Shown in pieces: positions 43,861 to 54,604 of a stretch of 64,000 nucleotides of DNA. Each line of letters begins with the position of its first letter. Position 1 is the first letter of the stretch. The notes beneath the pieces are model-generated. The model made no database searches and was not told the origin of the DNA. It saw nothing but the letters and a program-made list of their open reading frames with translations. The DNA comes from Plasmodiophora brassicae (Eukaryota > Endomyxa: Phytomyxea > Phytomyxea > Plasmodiophorida), in contig CP145411.1 in assembly GCA_036867785.1 (NCBI GenBank), positions 310,001 through 374,000 of the forward strand, in the 5' to 3' direction. A program made the translations under genes and the position numbers.

Positions 43861-44985
43861 TCATCGCTCTCTGTAGTCGGAACAGCCTTGTTGTTGCCGA
43901 TGACGACGGGCGGCCAGCCGCAGGAGGTCGTATATCGATAGCGGTGGAACGTTCGCTACCACTTCGTCGCATGGAGGATGTAGCCCCGAAAGAAGAGATC
44001 GACGGTTCCCAGATGTCGTTCCAACGCAGCCTGATTGGGGCTTGTCGGCCACCGCCCGGTGGCAATGACGCCACAGGAGACAACATAAACGTCAACCGAG
44101 GGACGATGCTTTCAAGGAATTGCTCCAAGGTCAGGTCATCGGTGTCGACGATGACTCTATGCAGACGCTGCAGAATTGCCCGCAACGTGTGTCGCCTAAG
44201 ACGAGCATCGCCCCCTGCTCGACATCGATGTCATCAAGGAAATCAGAACGGAATCCCTGATGAATTACCCAATGATATGGCAAATAACGAATGCCGCACG
44301 ACATGGACGGCTGCAGGCCACCCGTTAAGAAGTTTCATAAGGGCAACGCTTAACGCTCGGCACTTGTCGGCACTAAGACACTGATCGCTCGGGCTGGCCA
44401 CCAGCGCGAACCACAGGTCATCAACCACGGCTTTGTTTCGCGGTGAACGCCTGTTTCCATCGAATTAGCTATTCGATTCGAATCCTTCATATGATCGCAC
44501 CCTTTCGCCGATAGCCGGTGTCCTTCTCGCGTTCTACAACAGATTGCAGTGTCCTTGCCTGGCTGGCTCCCAGGAGACGGTGGCAATCGTCGTGGTTGTG
44601 GACCCGGCACCAATCGAGATGTTGACATTGACGATAACGGCCGACTGGTTCGTCGTTGTCGCCTGGTATTGGGAGAAGGTTCTGCCACCTCTTCAGCAGG
44701 TTGCGGGATCTCGATGGGCGTTGGCGCCGAACGCTGTCGACGCTGTCGTAGACCGCGCACATGGAGCGACATTACTGCCAAGTACGTTAACGTCGATCGG
44801 CCTGTACGCTGCTTACACCGATCGTACTGGGGCGAATCACCTCCGTGTCTCTGGACAGAACTGTCGGCCAGTATGAGAACGTCGATTCGATGTCGTTACG
44901 GCTTAGGGGATTCTAACTGAATGGCAGACGGGCTTGCCTCGTTCCTGCTCACCATGAAATTAGGAAGAACTCGCGATGCGTGCAT
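43861..44985 (-). CDS. Unrecognised spliced gene
   Basis: I do not recognise the product. A 5' exon MHASRVLPNFM (ATG 44985) joins across a GTGAGC...TTAG intron to NPLSRNDIESTFSYWPTVLS with coding-like third positions. A middle exon (about 44534-44680) encodes a Thr-rich beta-type stretch (SAVIVNVNISIGAGSTTTT, then IATVSWEPARQ). A later exon (about 44280-44440) reads VVDDLWFALVASPSDQCLSA and ALSVALMKLLNGWP, then splices to RRHTLRAILQRLHRVIVDTD and LTLEQFLESIVPRL. The 3' end could be the TGA at 43861 (VPPLSIYDLLRLAARRH) or a stop at 43835 in another frame. Whether this is one gene or two overlapping models is unresolved. The stop at 44534 might alternatively end the first half. Confidence 0.4.
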
Positions 44986-45253
44986 TTCGCTATTCGAGTG
45001 TACGTTGACGGGTCTTCATTTGTCATGCAGGGCTACCTGACGAGTTGTCCCTTCCTTTCTAGCGAGCGCCTGGCAACGCATCTACATTTCCAGAGATGGG
45101 ACGGCAACTAAATGGTCGAAAATGTCATATCTTTGGCACTCGTTTGCCAGATATGGTACTGATACGCTTTCCGAACCGAAAATTCCGCATCGCGTCCACC
45201 GGCAAACGGAGACCGCAGACGGCAGAGCGAGTCAACCGATTGTGATTGTCGTA

Positions 45254-46668
45254 ATGAGGTGGTCGTGGTTTCGGCGTATGTCAGCGCCCGTCGCCGTGGC
45301 GACTACGGGTCGGAATGCTGCAGCAGGGGACGAGGGCGCTGGGGAGCGGGATGTGCCTCGAACAAGCGACCTGACGCTGCGATCCGTTCAAGTTATCTTC
45401 CGCCACGGTGGCTGTCGATTCACGTATGGCGCTCGTGACAATGATGCTTACGAGTGGGTACCAGGTGCAAGAACGCCGATTACCGGGTTGTACGGTCATG
45501 ACGTTGATTTCCCGACGCCGCCGGGAATGGAATTCCGATGCCGAGGACCAACGTCGCCGTTATTCTTCACCGAGGCTCGACGGCTATACCATCGGCATTA
45601 TACGACAAGTGTTAGGCACTATGAGCCTATTGTACGAGGGCCGGTATTAGCCGGATGGTGTCGTCCAGGGCAGCTGACAGTTCAGGGGCGACGCGACTTG
45701 GCCGCTGTTGGCACTAAGCTACGTAAACGTTACGTTGACGAGTTGAAGTTCCTGTCTCCGGAATACGTTCCTGAAGAAGTACTGGTACGCTCTACTGACG
45801 TGGAACGGACGCTGGAATCAGCGGTATCGCTACTGGAAGCTTTGTTTCCGGCGAATGATCTAACGCCGGCGGTCAATATTCGTGCTCTCAAAGAACATGA
45901 CGAGAACATGTTCGTATTGGCGGTCATATTGAATTTCTCCGGCTAACTTCTCGTTGTAGGTATCCCAGGTCATCATGCAGGGCCTTGCAGGCCCTGAAGT
46001 CGGCAGCGATGCAATCGACTGCTGCAGATCGTGCCAAGCAACGGGAAGCTCTGACTGCCGATGTCCAGGATTGGATAAACTCGAAGTCGAGAGGAGAGCC
46101 CATCCGACGTTTCGAAGGCATTCACAACACGACGCAATGCTACATTGCCAACAATGTCCCGCTACCCCATCACTTGCCGCGTGCACTGCAAATCCGCATC
46201 GAAGACGAAGCCGTGTATGAGATGAACACTAAATACGGGTCCTTCAAGGCCGCCCGGCTTGGAATCGGTCGGTTCGTTGGCGACCTCCTGCATGACTTGA
46301 GGTCTTCAGCAAGTTCGCCGTCGCCAGTTCGCCTTCGGCTGTATTCGGGACACGACAGTACAGTCGGTCCGTTAGCCATTGCGTTACAGACTGACTCAGC
46401 GGGGCAGATGATTGGTCACCTGAAGGAGTTCCCTGCATTCGCATCCCATATCATCGTCGAGCTATACGAGCAGAAGTCTTCAGGCAAGATGTGGGTGCGC
46501 GCCATGTACTCGGGTCAGCGCATCGTCGAGGATCTCGATCTCCCGGGATCTATCGTCAACGACGACGGCCACGCCCTCGTCGAACTCGAAGACCTTGCCA
46601 CACGACTCGCTCCCATTATTCCTGATCCCCTCGCGTACGACGACGAATGCAAGTCGCCCAGAAAGTGA
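45254..46668 (+). CDS. ACP6: Histidine acid phosphatase, ACP6 (lysophosphatidic acid phosphatase) type
   Basis: ATG at 45254. The catalytic RHGxRxP motif is split by an intron (about 45411-45468): read through, it looks damaged, but splicing gives VIFRHGARTPITG. The proton-donor motif is YSGHDSTVG (about 46345). Several blocks match ACP6: GQLTVQGRRDLAAVGTKLRK, then YVDELKFLSPEYVPEEVLVR, STDVERTLESAVSLLEALFP. A second intron near 45907-45959 joins EHDENM to YPRSSCRALQALK. The end is DPLAYDDECKSPRK with stop at 46666-46668. The N-terminus is short and basic with a weak hydrophobic stretch, compatible with the mitochondrial location of ACP6. It removes phosphate from lysophosphatidic acid. No disulfide-rich ectodomain as in phytases. 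Confidence 0.85.
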
Positions 46669-46884
46669 ACCACCGACCCTGATAAACCTTTCATAAGGCT
46701 TGCTTAAACAGGAAATGATAGCATGTCTCTTCGTCCGCCTTAATGCTCATCGTTTGGCCGGAACCTTCATCGTCAGCGTGGCTGCATCGTTTTGTTCCAA
46801 TGGCCGTGTTTCCAAAATTAGTCGGCACAGTCGGTCGGGGGGTAACGCCATCGTGCGGCAACGACGCATCGCTCGAAGCATTTG

Positions 46885-49420
46885 ATGGCGTTGCCAGAAA
46901 AGCCCAGTGGTGCCGACTTGGCCAAGGCAACAGAAGATCTGCAGCGAGCTCTTGACTGGCATTCTAGCGATGCTGTACGGGACCATGAGCGGCGGTGCAC
47001 CGATTTTCTGGCCCGGCACCCCATCTTTCGTAACCGGCATTACGTGGTGCGAACTTGATAATCCCTTGGGTGTGATGAATTGACTGGGTTTAACGGCTTG
47101 TATGCGTTAGGGGATGAGTCTTCGTGAAGCTCGTGATCTGGTGATGGAGCAGGTGCGAGTCTTCACACAGGAGTCAGGCCTGTTCCAGTTCTCCGATTTC
47201 GTTCACGATCCGGAGCGCTGGGCGGCAACGCTTGGCCCTGTCACGCTCGTTTCCGGCAATATGGTCGCACCGATTACCTAGGATCACTTGCGCACATCTG
47301 ACCTGATGCTGCACAGGCGACACTAATGTCTGTCATATTTGGATTGTAGATATCGCCTCTTCACGACGCTTGCGACATATTTATACCTGACGCTTCTCTT
47401 TAGGTTCGGCGCAACCGTCATGCTCGTGGGAACTGAATATCATCACAAGACGTACCGTTAGATTTCTTCGCTAGACATTTGCTCATGTCGTATCGTTGAC
47501 TTTGGACTGTCTCAGAAGACGAAATTCAGTCTTTGAAAGTCAAAGGATGCTTTTGTCTGACGGAACTCGGCCATGGGTCCAACGTGAAATCTGTATTGCT
47601 CTCTCTCCCGTTGTGCCACCACTCTGTTAGCGTAATGACGCGGGGATATGTAGCTGGAGACAACAGCGCACTTTGACGCGGTCAATGGAGAGTTCGTTAT
47701 CAACACTCCCTCCGATTCTGCTCAGAAATACTGGATTGGTAAATCGCTGTCGATTGTACAATAGCATTTCACTGAGTTTCGTTGCTGCAGGCGGGCTTGC
47801 TCAGCATTGCACCCATGCAGTCGTATTCGCCCAGTTGTTCGCGGACGGGGCCGACCGCGGTGTTCATGCATTCGTCGTGCAAATCAGGTCCCAGACGGAC
47901 GGATCACTGATGCCGGGTGTTCATGTCATGGATATTGGATACAAAACGGGTAACGGCTCTGAAACGGTCTCAGGACTTGGCTGATTGTCACCAGGTGTAC
48001 ACGGTGTCGATAATGGGCGCCTGTGGCTGACGAACGTGCGCGTTGGAAGGCGAGCCCTACTCGACCGTTTCTGCAAAGTCGATGAGGTTGGACGATATCA
48101 TTCAGAAATTAAGTCCAATAACGCACGGTTCACCAAGATGTTTGGCCAACTCATTATCGGGCGCATTGGTAAGCACCAATCGGCAGACTTTGAAAGGCGC
48201 TGACTAGTTTGAGACAGGAGTAGCAATGGGTGCGATTTTGCTTTCCAAGCTGGGGTTGGACATTGCTGTTCGGTATTCGCTCTCAAGGAGACAGTTCGCA
48301 CCCTCACCTGGCATGCCCGAGTCGCTTCTCCTCGACTATTCGTCGCACCAGATCCGCCTGCTGCCCCTAATCGCTAAGGCGTATGCATTGGACATTGCCG
48401 CAAATTCCTTCCGCAAGGTACCGCGTGCTTCTTTCTAGCCCTGCTTCTGCTAGATACCAACTCGGTATGTAGGATGTTTACGCGAATATTTTAAGAACCG
48501 GGCAGTCCCTGTCTTCCTACTTGGACTCTATCCAGACTGAGTTCCACATATTTGCTTCGGGTCTCAAACCTTTGGCAACCTGGAGTCGTCAGCGAACTTT
48601 ACAGACTTGCCGCGAATGCTGCGGTGGACAAGGTCTCCTGGCAGCCAATATAATCGGGCGCCTAATGACCGACAACGAAATCGACACGACATGGGAAGGT
48701 ACGCGATGCCTAGGTATTATATATCAACCACAAGTAAGGACTGAAGCATGGCCAGGGGACAACACGGTCCTCTTGCAACAGGTCTCCGGATACTTGTTGA
48801 AAGACTTCGCTCGTCGTATGAAATCAACGAACCGATTTGAACTTCTCCTTCAGCATATCACGAACCAGTACGTCATGCCCATGACCGCCTTTCGTCGTTC
48901 GAACATCGAGAGCATTGACATGTACATCGACGCGTTACGTTATCGTCGGGAGCTTCTGTTGGTCAAGATCGCCATGACGTTGAATCAGACCCAGAGCAAG
49001 AAGACAGCAGAGGAGCGTTTCGAAGTCTGGAACCTGGCGCTCCCGACCATGTTGGAGCTGGGACTGGCACAGGCCGAACTGGAGGTGCTTACCCGATTCT
49101 CGGTGGCGGTGAAGCCGACAGATGCGCGTATCCTGCACCGTCTCTGCCTTCTGTTCGCAGCTTGCACAATCGAGCAGCACGTGGCATTCTATCTGCAGGA
49201 AGGGTTCCTAACATCAGGGACGGCTCGCGACATATCCGCCCTGATCCGCAAACTTTGCTGGGAATTACGTCCATACGCTGCCGCCCTCGTTGACGCGTTC
49301 GCCATTGATCCACGTCTCGCCGATGCGCCCATTGCTCACGACTGGCTTTTGGCCAACTCCCGAGAATCCATCCCAGGCGTGTCTGGCCCGTCGTACCTCA
49401 CGCGTGTTAGCAAACTCTAA
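46885..49420 (+). CDS. Peroxisomal acyl-CoA oxidase with C-terminal SKL
   Basis: ATG at 46885 (MALPEKPSGADLAKATEDLQ), stop TAA at 49418-49420. About ten exons. Blocks in order: SLREARDLVMEQVRVFTQES, FGATVMLVGTEYHHKTY, CLTELGHGSNVKS (substrate/FAD region), VINTPSDSAQKYWIGGLAQH, HAVVFAQLFADGADRGVHAF, VDNGRLWLTNVRV, ARFTKMFGQLIIGRIG, YSLSRRQFAP, LDYSSHQIRLLP, CGGQGLLAANIIGRL, DTTWEGDNTVLLQQVSGYLL. It ends RVSKL, a perfect PTS1 peroxisome signal. The FAD enzyme oxidises acyl-CoA to trans-2-enoyl-CoA and makes H2O2, the first step of peroxisomal beta-oxidation. N-terminal blocks look closer to the plant ACX2/ACX3-like clade than to yeast Pox1. Introns are 50-80 bp and several frames overlap misleadingly near 46.9-47.1 kb. 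Confidence 0.9.
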
Positions 49421-49634
49421 CAGCTGGTCACCTCTGCCATTACCTACGACATCGATGTCGAGAGAGTGTCATAAACTTAGTCCGTCTGCGGTTCGGCAGC
49501 ATCTGCGAAACCCGCGCCAACTCAGTGGACAGAACTGGTTCAACAAACACGAATCAACAGTGGCGACCGACAGTGTCTGAATTGTATTGTATTGAACGCG
49601 GCATCGTTGGCGACGCTAGCAGCCGTGCGGGACG

Positions 49635-50132
49635 TCACATCTCGGTGACACGGTCATCGTTCTGGACCAGGCTAAGGCGGACGTGGGCGCTCATCGCCGA
49701 GATGGCTTCGTGACCGAAATCGCCCCCAGTGCACTTGATCAGGTCTTCGGCGCACTGGCGACGGTCGCTAGTGCTGTGGGAGTTCACCACGCAAGCGGCT
49801 TGAGTTCCAAAGCAGGACGCGCATTCGGGCGATAGGTCCGTCTCCTGTTTCATGCAGTCGTCGATACAGGCCTCAATCTTGTCGGCAGACATCCATTGTG
49901 AGAGGCACACCTTGAACGAGCAGTCAGCCTGAGCAAGAATCGCGATGTGTCAGTTCCCGGTCGTTGATCAAGAAATCCGCAGACGAACGAGATGGTCAAA
50001 GACTTCCTCCTTGTGTGAGATAATGTCGGCGTCCGCCTTGCTGTCGCACTTGGAATCGGAGGTACCGAACCCCGTTGCCAAGGCCACCAGCAGAATCGTC
50101 ACCAGCGAAGCTGCCAAGATATCCGTCTGCAT
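49635..50132 (-). CDS. Small secreted cysteine-rich protein
   Basis: 145 residues, two exons, intron 49929-49988 (60 bp). ATG at 50132 gives a signal peptide (ILAASLVTILLVALATGFG). The mature part has paired cysteines: DCSFKVCLSQWM, ACIDDCMKQE, CASCFGTQAACVV, QCAEDLIKC; at least nine Cys in 80 residues, consistent with disulfides. Ends DDRVTEM with stop TGA at 49635-49637. No GPI tail or TM. The Cx3C spacing suggests a helical hairpin fold as in some fungal secreted or CHCH-like proteins, but I cannot name a family. Secreted by the zoospore or sporangium; role unknown. Confidence 0.7.
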
Positions 50133-50208
50133 CTTTCAGAGCACGCGCTATTGACAAATGATGAGGCGCAACTCGCAACGGACATGCAGCCGCCGCTGGA
50201 CGGTCGGC

Positions 50209-50300
50209 GGGGGGGGGGGGGGGAGGGGGGGCAAATCTGGCTCCTCTCCAGTCACCAGTCATCACTCATCACTCATCAGTCATCACTCGTCAGTCACCGT
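50209..50300 (+). repeat. Poly-G run and ATCACTC-type minisatellite
   Basis: A 15-nt G run (50209-50223), one A, then seven more G. Just downstream, 50246-50300 is an imperfect tandem array of CATCACT/CAGTCATCACT units. No coding role seen. It lies upstream of the secreted Cys-rich gene, so it may be in its promoter. Confidence 0.8.
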
Positions 50301-50317
50301 GGGGTGTCGAAATACGG

Positions 50318-51240
50318 GCCCTTTTTCCAGGGTCGGACGCAGTCATCAATGGACAATAGATGACACTTCGCTGAGGCGCCCTCTGGCCTCTAGAGCGCAG
50401 CAACCAGACACTATGATTGTAGTGGTGGTCGCGGTTGCTCGGTTGGTTGGTTGGTTTGGTTTTATTTGTTTTTCGCGCTTTTTCTTTTCACGCAGGCGCC
50501 TCGGTCTCGAGTCCGAGGATCGAAGGATCAGCAGCAGAACGCCAACATCCCCCGGCCTGGCAGTGCCGGCCCGTCACCTTTGTACTGGGTTCATCGCGCC
50601 TTGGACGATATCGGAACGGGACGTGATTCGCTCGGACTTGTCGACTGCACTCTTGTCGGACCTCTTTCGCCATACCGCCTATGCCGGGGAGCCGACATAC
50701 ACTTGTTACGGGCCGTTCCTTTACCTCCCAGACGCTCAAGCGAGACCCCTAATTGCTCTGGCACTTTGGGCTGCCTGATCAGTAAACACCCCTTCAACAT
50801 TTACGGCTGTTGGTCACCGGGACTTTTTTGGGGGAGTTCGTGCCTCGAACTGGGGACCTTGCGGTCCCGCGACTGCTTGCTGACCTGTTGCTAGTACTCC
50901 TGACCAGCTAGGCCACTGGGGCAGCGCCCCCGCGGTTGCTCGATCCGACGGACCATACAATACAGGTCGGAGTCGTACGTGGTTTCAAGGGCAAGTGACA
51001 GTGGATACGTTCATAGGCGATAGTAGCTGCGCGTTGCCCAGCCCGATCATCGCGGTGCTCACCCACAGGCAAATTCAAAGGTGCTGTATGCCTCAGTGCC
51101 AACTGGACGTTTTGGTGGCATACACCTTGTCATTGACAATGGGGCGATGACCTGGACCCTTTTCCAGAAATGACAGCAGTCATCAAGACTTTCCGTTGAG
51201 AGCCTCCTCTGGTGAAGAGTTCAATGACTGTGTGCTCGCC
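50318..51240 (+). repeat. Diverged direct-repeat modules flanking the SINE
   Basis: Two related modules in the same orientation, about 50318-50400 and 51155-51240, share CCCTTTTCCAG, GCAGTCATCAA and GAG...GCC...CTCTGG in the same order, with gaps. The SINE sits between them. They could be copies of an older repeat or the ends of a decayed element. Confidence 0.4.
50430..50942 (-). mobile_element. tRNA-derived SINE with 12-bp target-site duplication
   Basis: The element is on the minus strand, body 50442-50930 (489 bp). It is flanked by identical 12-bp direct repeats CGCGGTTGCTCG at 50430-50441 and 50931-50942. The 5' head has a perfect pol III A box (TGGCCTAGCTGG, 50904-50915) and, about 55 bp on, a partial B box (AGTTCGAGGCA) next to a hairpin GGGACCGCAAGGTCCC. 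It does not fold as a clean tRNA, so it is tRNA-derived. The 3' end is an A-rich tail (AAAAACAAATAAAACC) grading into AACC repeats beside the duplication. No protein is encoded; movement would need a LINE elsewhere. Confidence 0.82.
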
Positions 51241-51365
51241 GCCATAAGCTCAACGGATTCAGGCTGGTCTACGAAACCGGAAGGACACGGTCGACTTCAC
51301 AACAAAGTTGATCAACAATATTTCATCAAATTGTTTGGTTTCCGGCGATTGGCATTGCATGAACC

Positions 51366-52363
51366 TCATTTCTTGGCGACGCCGTTGGGGCGGTATGCGC
51401 CAACGACAACGGCGTGGTCACGCTCGTAAGGTTCCAGAGTCAGCTGCTCCTCCGGCTTGAAACTCATCTCTTGCAGTTTGGCCACTTCCGACGCGAAGAC
51501 GGCAGCGGGCTCCGACGTCGAGTCAATGCAGTTGGCCTTGATTGAGATCACGAAATTGCCACCGTTCTTCAGGAAGTACTGGGCGTTGAGGCCAACGATC
51601 CGAGCCTGGTCGGGCTGGGCGACATCGGAGAAGATCGTGTCGACCATGCCGATCAGCATGCGGTACTTGTGCGGGTGCCTGGCATCCTCGATGATCGGGA
51701 TGATGTTCGTGCGCTTCTTGGCGACGTTGATCAAATCACGACCGGACCGGTGCGAGAACTCAACAGCGTACACGAGACCCTCCGGGCCGACAATGTCGGA
51801 GCAGTGCGAGACGGATGTACCCGACGCGGCACCCAGGTACAGGAGCTTCGTGCCCGGCCGAATGTAGATGTTGTCAATGCCGCCGAGGATGGCAGCCGCC
51901 AACTTCGACCGGAACGGGTTCCAGACGCGGTACTCGACTTTGACGCCATCGACACCTTCAACGCTGATACGCTTCTCGCCGTAAACAGCCTCACCCGGGA
52001 CCATGTTCTTCGTGACCAACGCATCTTCCTTTGACCGGGCGATGAAGACACCCTCGTGACGGTGCGGAGTAACGACGACCTTGGCGCCTCCTCTCATGCC
52101 ACCTCTGGCGCCGCCACGACCGCCCCCGCGTGAAGAACCGCGTCCCCGAGCGCCACCACGGCCAACGCCACGCCCGCGTGCACCACCACGGCCGCCGCCG
52201 CGTCCACCGCGATCTTCGGAACGAGTAAGTACATCACTCGTACAAGGACACGGTTGCGCGGTGACTCCATACCACTGAAGCCACCGCCGCGGCCGCCGCG
52301 GAAACCACCACCGCCACGACCGCCTCGGAAGGCACCGCGCCCACGTCCGCCATCGAACCCCAT
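51366..52363 (-). CDS. NOP1: Fibrillarin (box C/D snoRNP 2'-O-methyltransferase)
   Basis: 312 residues, two exons, intron 52214-52272 (59 bp). ATG at 52363, stop TGA at 51366-51368. The N-terminal 80 residues are a GAR domain ([19 protein letters not shown]) with many RGG sites for arginine methylation. The catalytic domain follows: [26 protein letters not shown], the AdoMet loop [50 protein letters not shown] acidic motif (here [12 protein letters not shown]), [12 protein letters not shown] and a final [14 protein letters not shown]. These carry the K-D-K-H residues needed for 2'-O-methylation. Works with Nop56/Nop58/Snu13 in the nucleolus on rRNA. The intron lies inside the RGG region. Confidence 0.96.
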
Positions 52364-53085
52364 TCTCTGCACGTGAACGCTGCGTGCAGTTCACCCGTCT
52401 GAGCTGCGTCTGACGCAGCAGCCGCGGAGTCCGTGGCGGACCCACGGACTCCGCCAAGTTCTGCGCCGCACGAATTTGCCATGTGAGTGACTCGTGTCCG
52501 CCGCGGCGCCATTCACCGGCGTTCCCTTGTGATGAATGATGAGTGTGTGAGTGATGAACAATGTCGCAGCTGACGACCAAGACCGACCATGGTCTAATTA
52601 GCTTGGTCATCATCGGGGATTGTGAATACAGACATAGTGATTTTGGTTTAGAGATCGTACGTGCTTAGACGCCGGTGACGACCAGTGGCCACCTACCAGA
52701 TGGCTCTGAGGGGGGGGGGGGGGGGGGGGGGATGTCCCGAAACGAGCTCGATTATCGCGACAGGCAGCCGGCGCTATGAGCCACAGGCCACGCCGCTGGC
52801 GGCTGCTCAGGGCACGCCGCCCGGGCTCGCAACAGTGCGATCATAGTGGAATCCGGGAAGTCGTTCTGGAAGGCGCTCCCGTCCATCTACCAGATTTCGA
52901 CGAGGACGGCAGCCAGCGTTGACGGCGACTGTGAACGAGCTGCTGATGGATACGAACCTGGGCAAATCTGCCACCGGCTGGTATCACACTTGGCCAGTCC
53001 ACAACAGAGCCCGGATGCAGAACTGTGGCGCGTTGCCTCGGACTGTGCCAACATTTATTGACATAGATAGTATTCTTGCAGGTCT
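52364..53085. other. Intergenic region with a 22-nt poly-G run
   Basis: 720 bp between the fibrillarin start and the stop of the 7TM gene. It holds a G run at 52710-52731 and T/G-rich text with GATGA repeats near 52530-52560. Short frames show no coding bias. The fibrillarin promoter must be at its left end. Confidence 0.5.
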
Positions 53086-54604
53086 TTACTCCTGTTCCCC
53101 GGCGGGGATGACAGTTTTCTTAGTTCCTGGTACGGATCGTGGCTTAAACATGGCCACTCTGAAGGCACTGTCCATAGCACGGCCGATGTAGCACAGTGAG
53201 AAGCATGTCGTCCATCCAGTAGGCGTATACATGAAGGTTGGCGATGCAGCCATTAGCATTGTACCAATGCAAAAGAAGAACATTGACAGAGACATACCAA
53301 GGGCGCATCGGCTTAGTCGTCGAAGGATTGCGTCCATTCCTTTACCTTGCCCGACAGCCTTTGTCGCTTTTGAATGAACAGTGCGAACTGTCCAATAATA
53401 CTGCATAACGCCTAGGAGAACGTGCAGGCCCACGGTCAACTGGAGCAGGAAGTTAACCGCCGATGCGATGGTCGAAAACGTGGGGGCGTTATAATACATC
53501 GAAAGCAGGGTACTGATAGTGGTGTCCAAGGCAACTGGAATCGCGATGAGGAGAATGAACAAAGTTGGGTAGTCGCCTCGTACGATTCGTGTCAACACTG
53601 ATCGCGATTCGATCAGACGCGACAGATGGCGAACCCAAACCGATGCGGACAACAGCGACGACGCGAAACTCCAGCCGTCGAGAGCGGTGACGAAATATTC
53701 GACAACAGGGAACGGAAGGTTTGGCGTGCTGTAGAATCCACCGACAGCGATAACAATACCTGGTAGGGTTGCAGTGAACATCTCGTTGACCAGGACGGCA
53801 TGTGGTAGGCCCACCGACTTGAAGACGAACTTCACCCATCTTGGCAGCGATCGACGAGACTCTGGAGTAGTGCTTTTGTATTCCGCATTGATAATACTCA
53901 TATGGAACGAGAAGTACACAGTAGCCGTTAGGCCCGATACAATCATGAGTAGACTCGGTAGGAAACGAATGAATAGCTGATAGTACCATGATGCGAACGT
54001 TGTTTGCCACACGTTTAGGTCTGGTGATACAGTGGCATTCATTCCCGACGCGTTGGCAACGAGCTGTTTAAACAAGTTCGTGCTGGGACCAATACGCAGA
54101 AAGAGCATAGTTAGATGACGAGTACGGGCACCCCTGGAACCGTCACTCGCGTACATCCCGAGACCTGGGACCTGGTCCACAGCTGCCCCTGAGTGACAGT
54201 TCACGAGTAATGTTAGCTATTCATTGGAGTATACGTTCCATGAATGCACACTAACAAATGGCAGCCGCGGCACCGGTAGCATATATTGTGAGGTACCGAT
54301 TCTCGTAGGAGCATGGTGCGTTCCCATTGGTGATGAGGATGATGCTACCCGGAACGTGCATAGGTATTGGCTCACAGATGTCTCCTGTAAACAACACCAC
54401 AGGGCCTGTCCGGACAGTCGGAATTGGGTCCTCGGGCTGCGGACCCACAAAGGAAGTTAACGTGGTTGCGTACAAATCTAACCCAGCTAGGGGACTGCCG
54501 ACGGATGACGAAGAGAAGGTCATTGAACTGTCAGTACACGCAATGTTGATGATCAAGTAGATCGCCAGGCTTAGCGACGTCATCCACGGCGACGACTTAG
54601 TCAT
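53086..54604 (-). CDS. Receptor-like seven-transmembrane protein with lumenal N-terminal domain
   Basis: Two exons; the join TTTGTT...ACTCAG (about 54190-54252) gives AAAAI-W-AAVDQVPG in frame. ATG at 54604. The signal peptide is SLSLAIYLIINIACTDS. Residues 20-130 form an extracellular domain with ILITNGNAPCSYENRYL, resembling the core of a protease-associated (PA) domain, then an Asn/Ser-rich linker. Seven hydrophobic helices follow: LFIRFLPSLLMIVSGLTATV, LPGIVIAVGGFY (with flanks), WSFASSLLSASVWV, LFILLIAIPVALDTTISTLL, TIASAVNFLLQLTVGLHVLL, SLSMFFFCIGTMLMAA and CFSLCYIGRAMDSAFRVAM. The tail is short (PAGEQE). The 7TM core is not a family I recognise. Topology suggests a surface receptor; ligand unknown. 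Confidence 0.68.

Noticed and set aside
45415-45470. Acid phosphatase with a destroyed RHGxRxP motif
   Set aside because: Explained by an intron; the spliced sequence has RHGARTP.
46930-47080. Membrane-like peptide (GILAMLYGTMSGGAPIFWPG) upstream of the acyl-CoA oxidase
   Set aside because: It is a shadow frame of the first acyl-CoA oxidase exon, which has better third-position bias and a family-like sequence.
50840-50930. Functional tRNA gene on the minus strand
   Set aside because: A and B boxes are present but D and T stems do not pair; the flanking duplication and A-rich tail show it is the head of a SINE.
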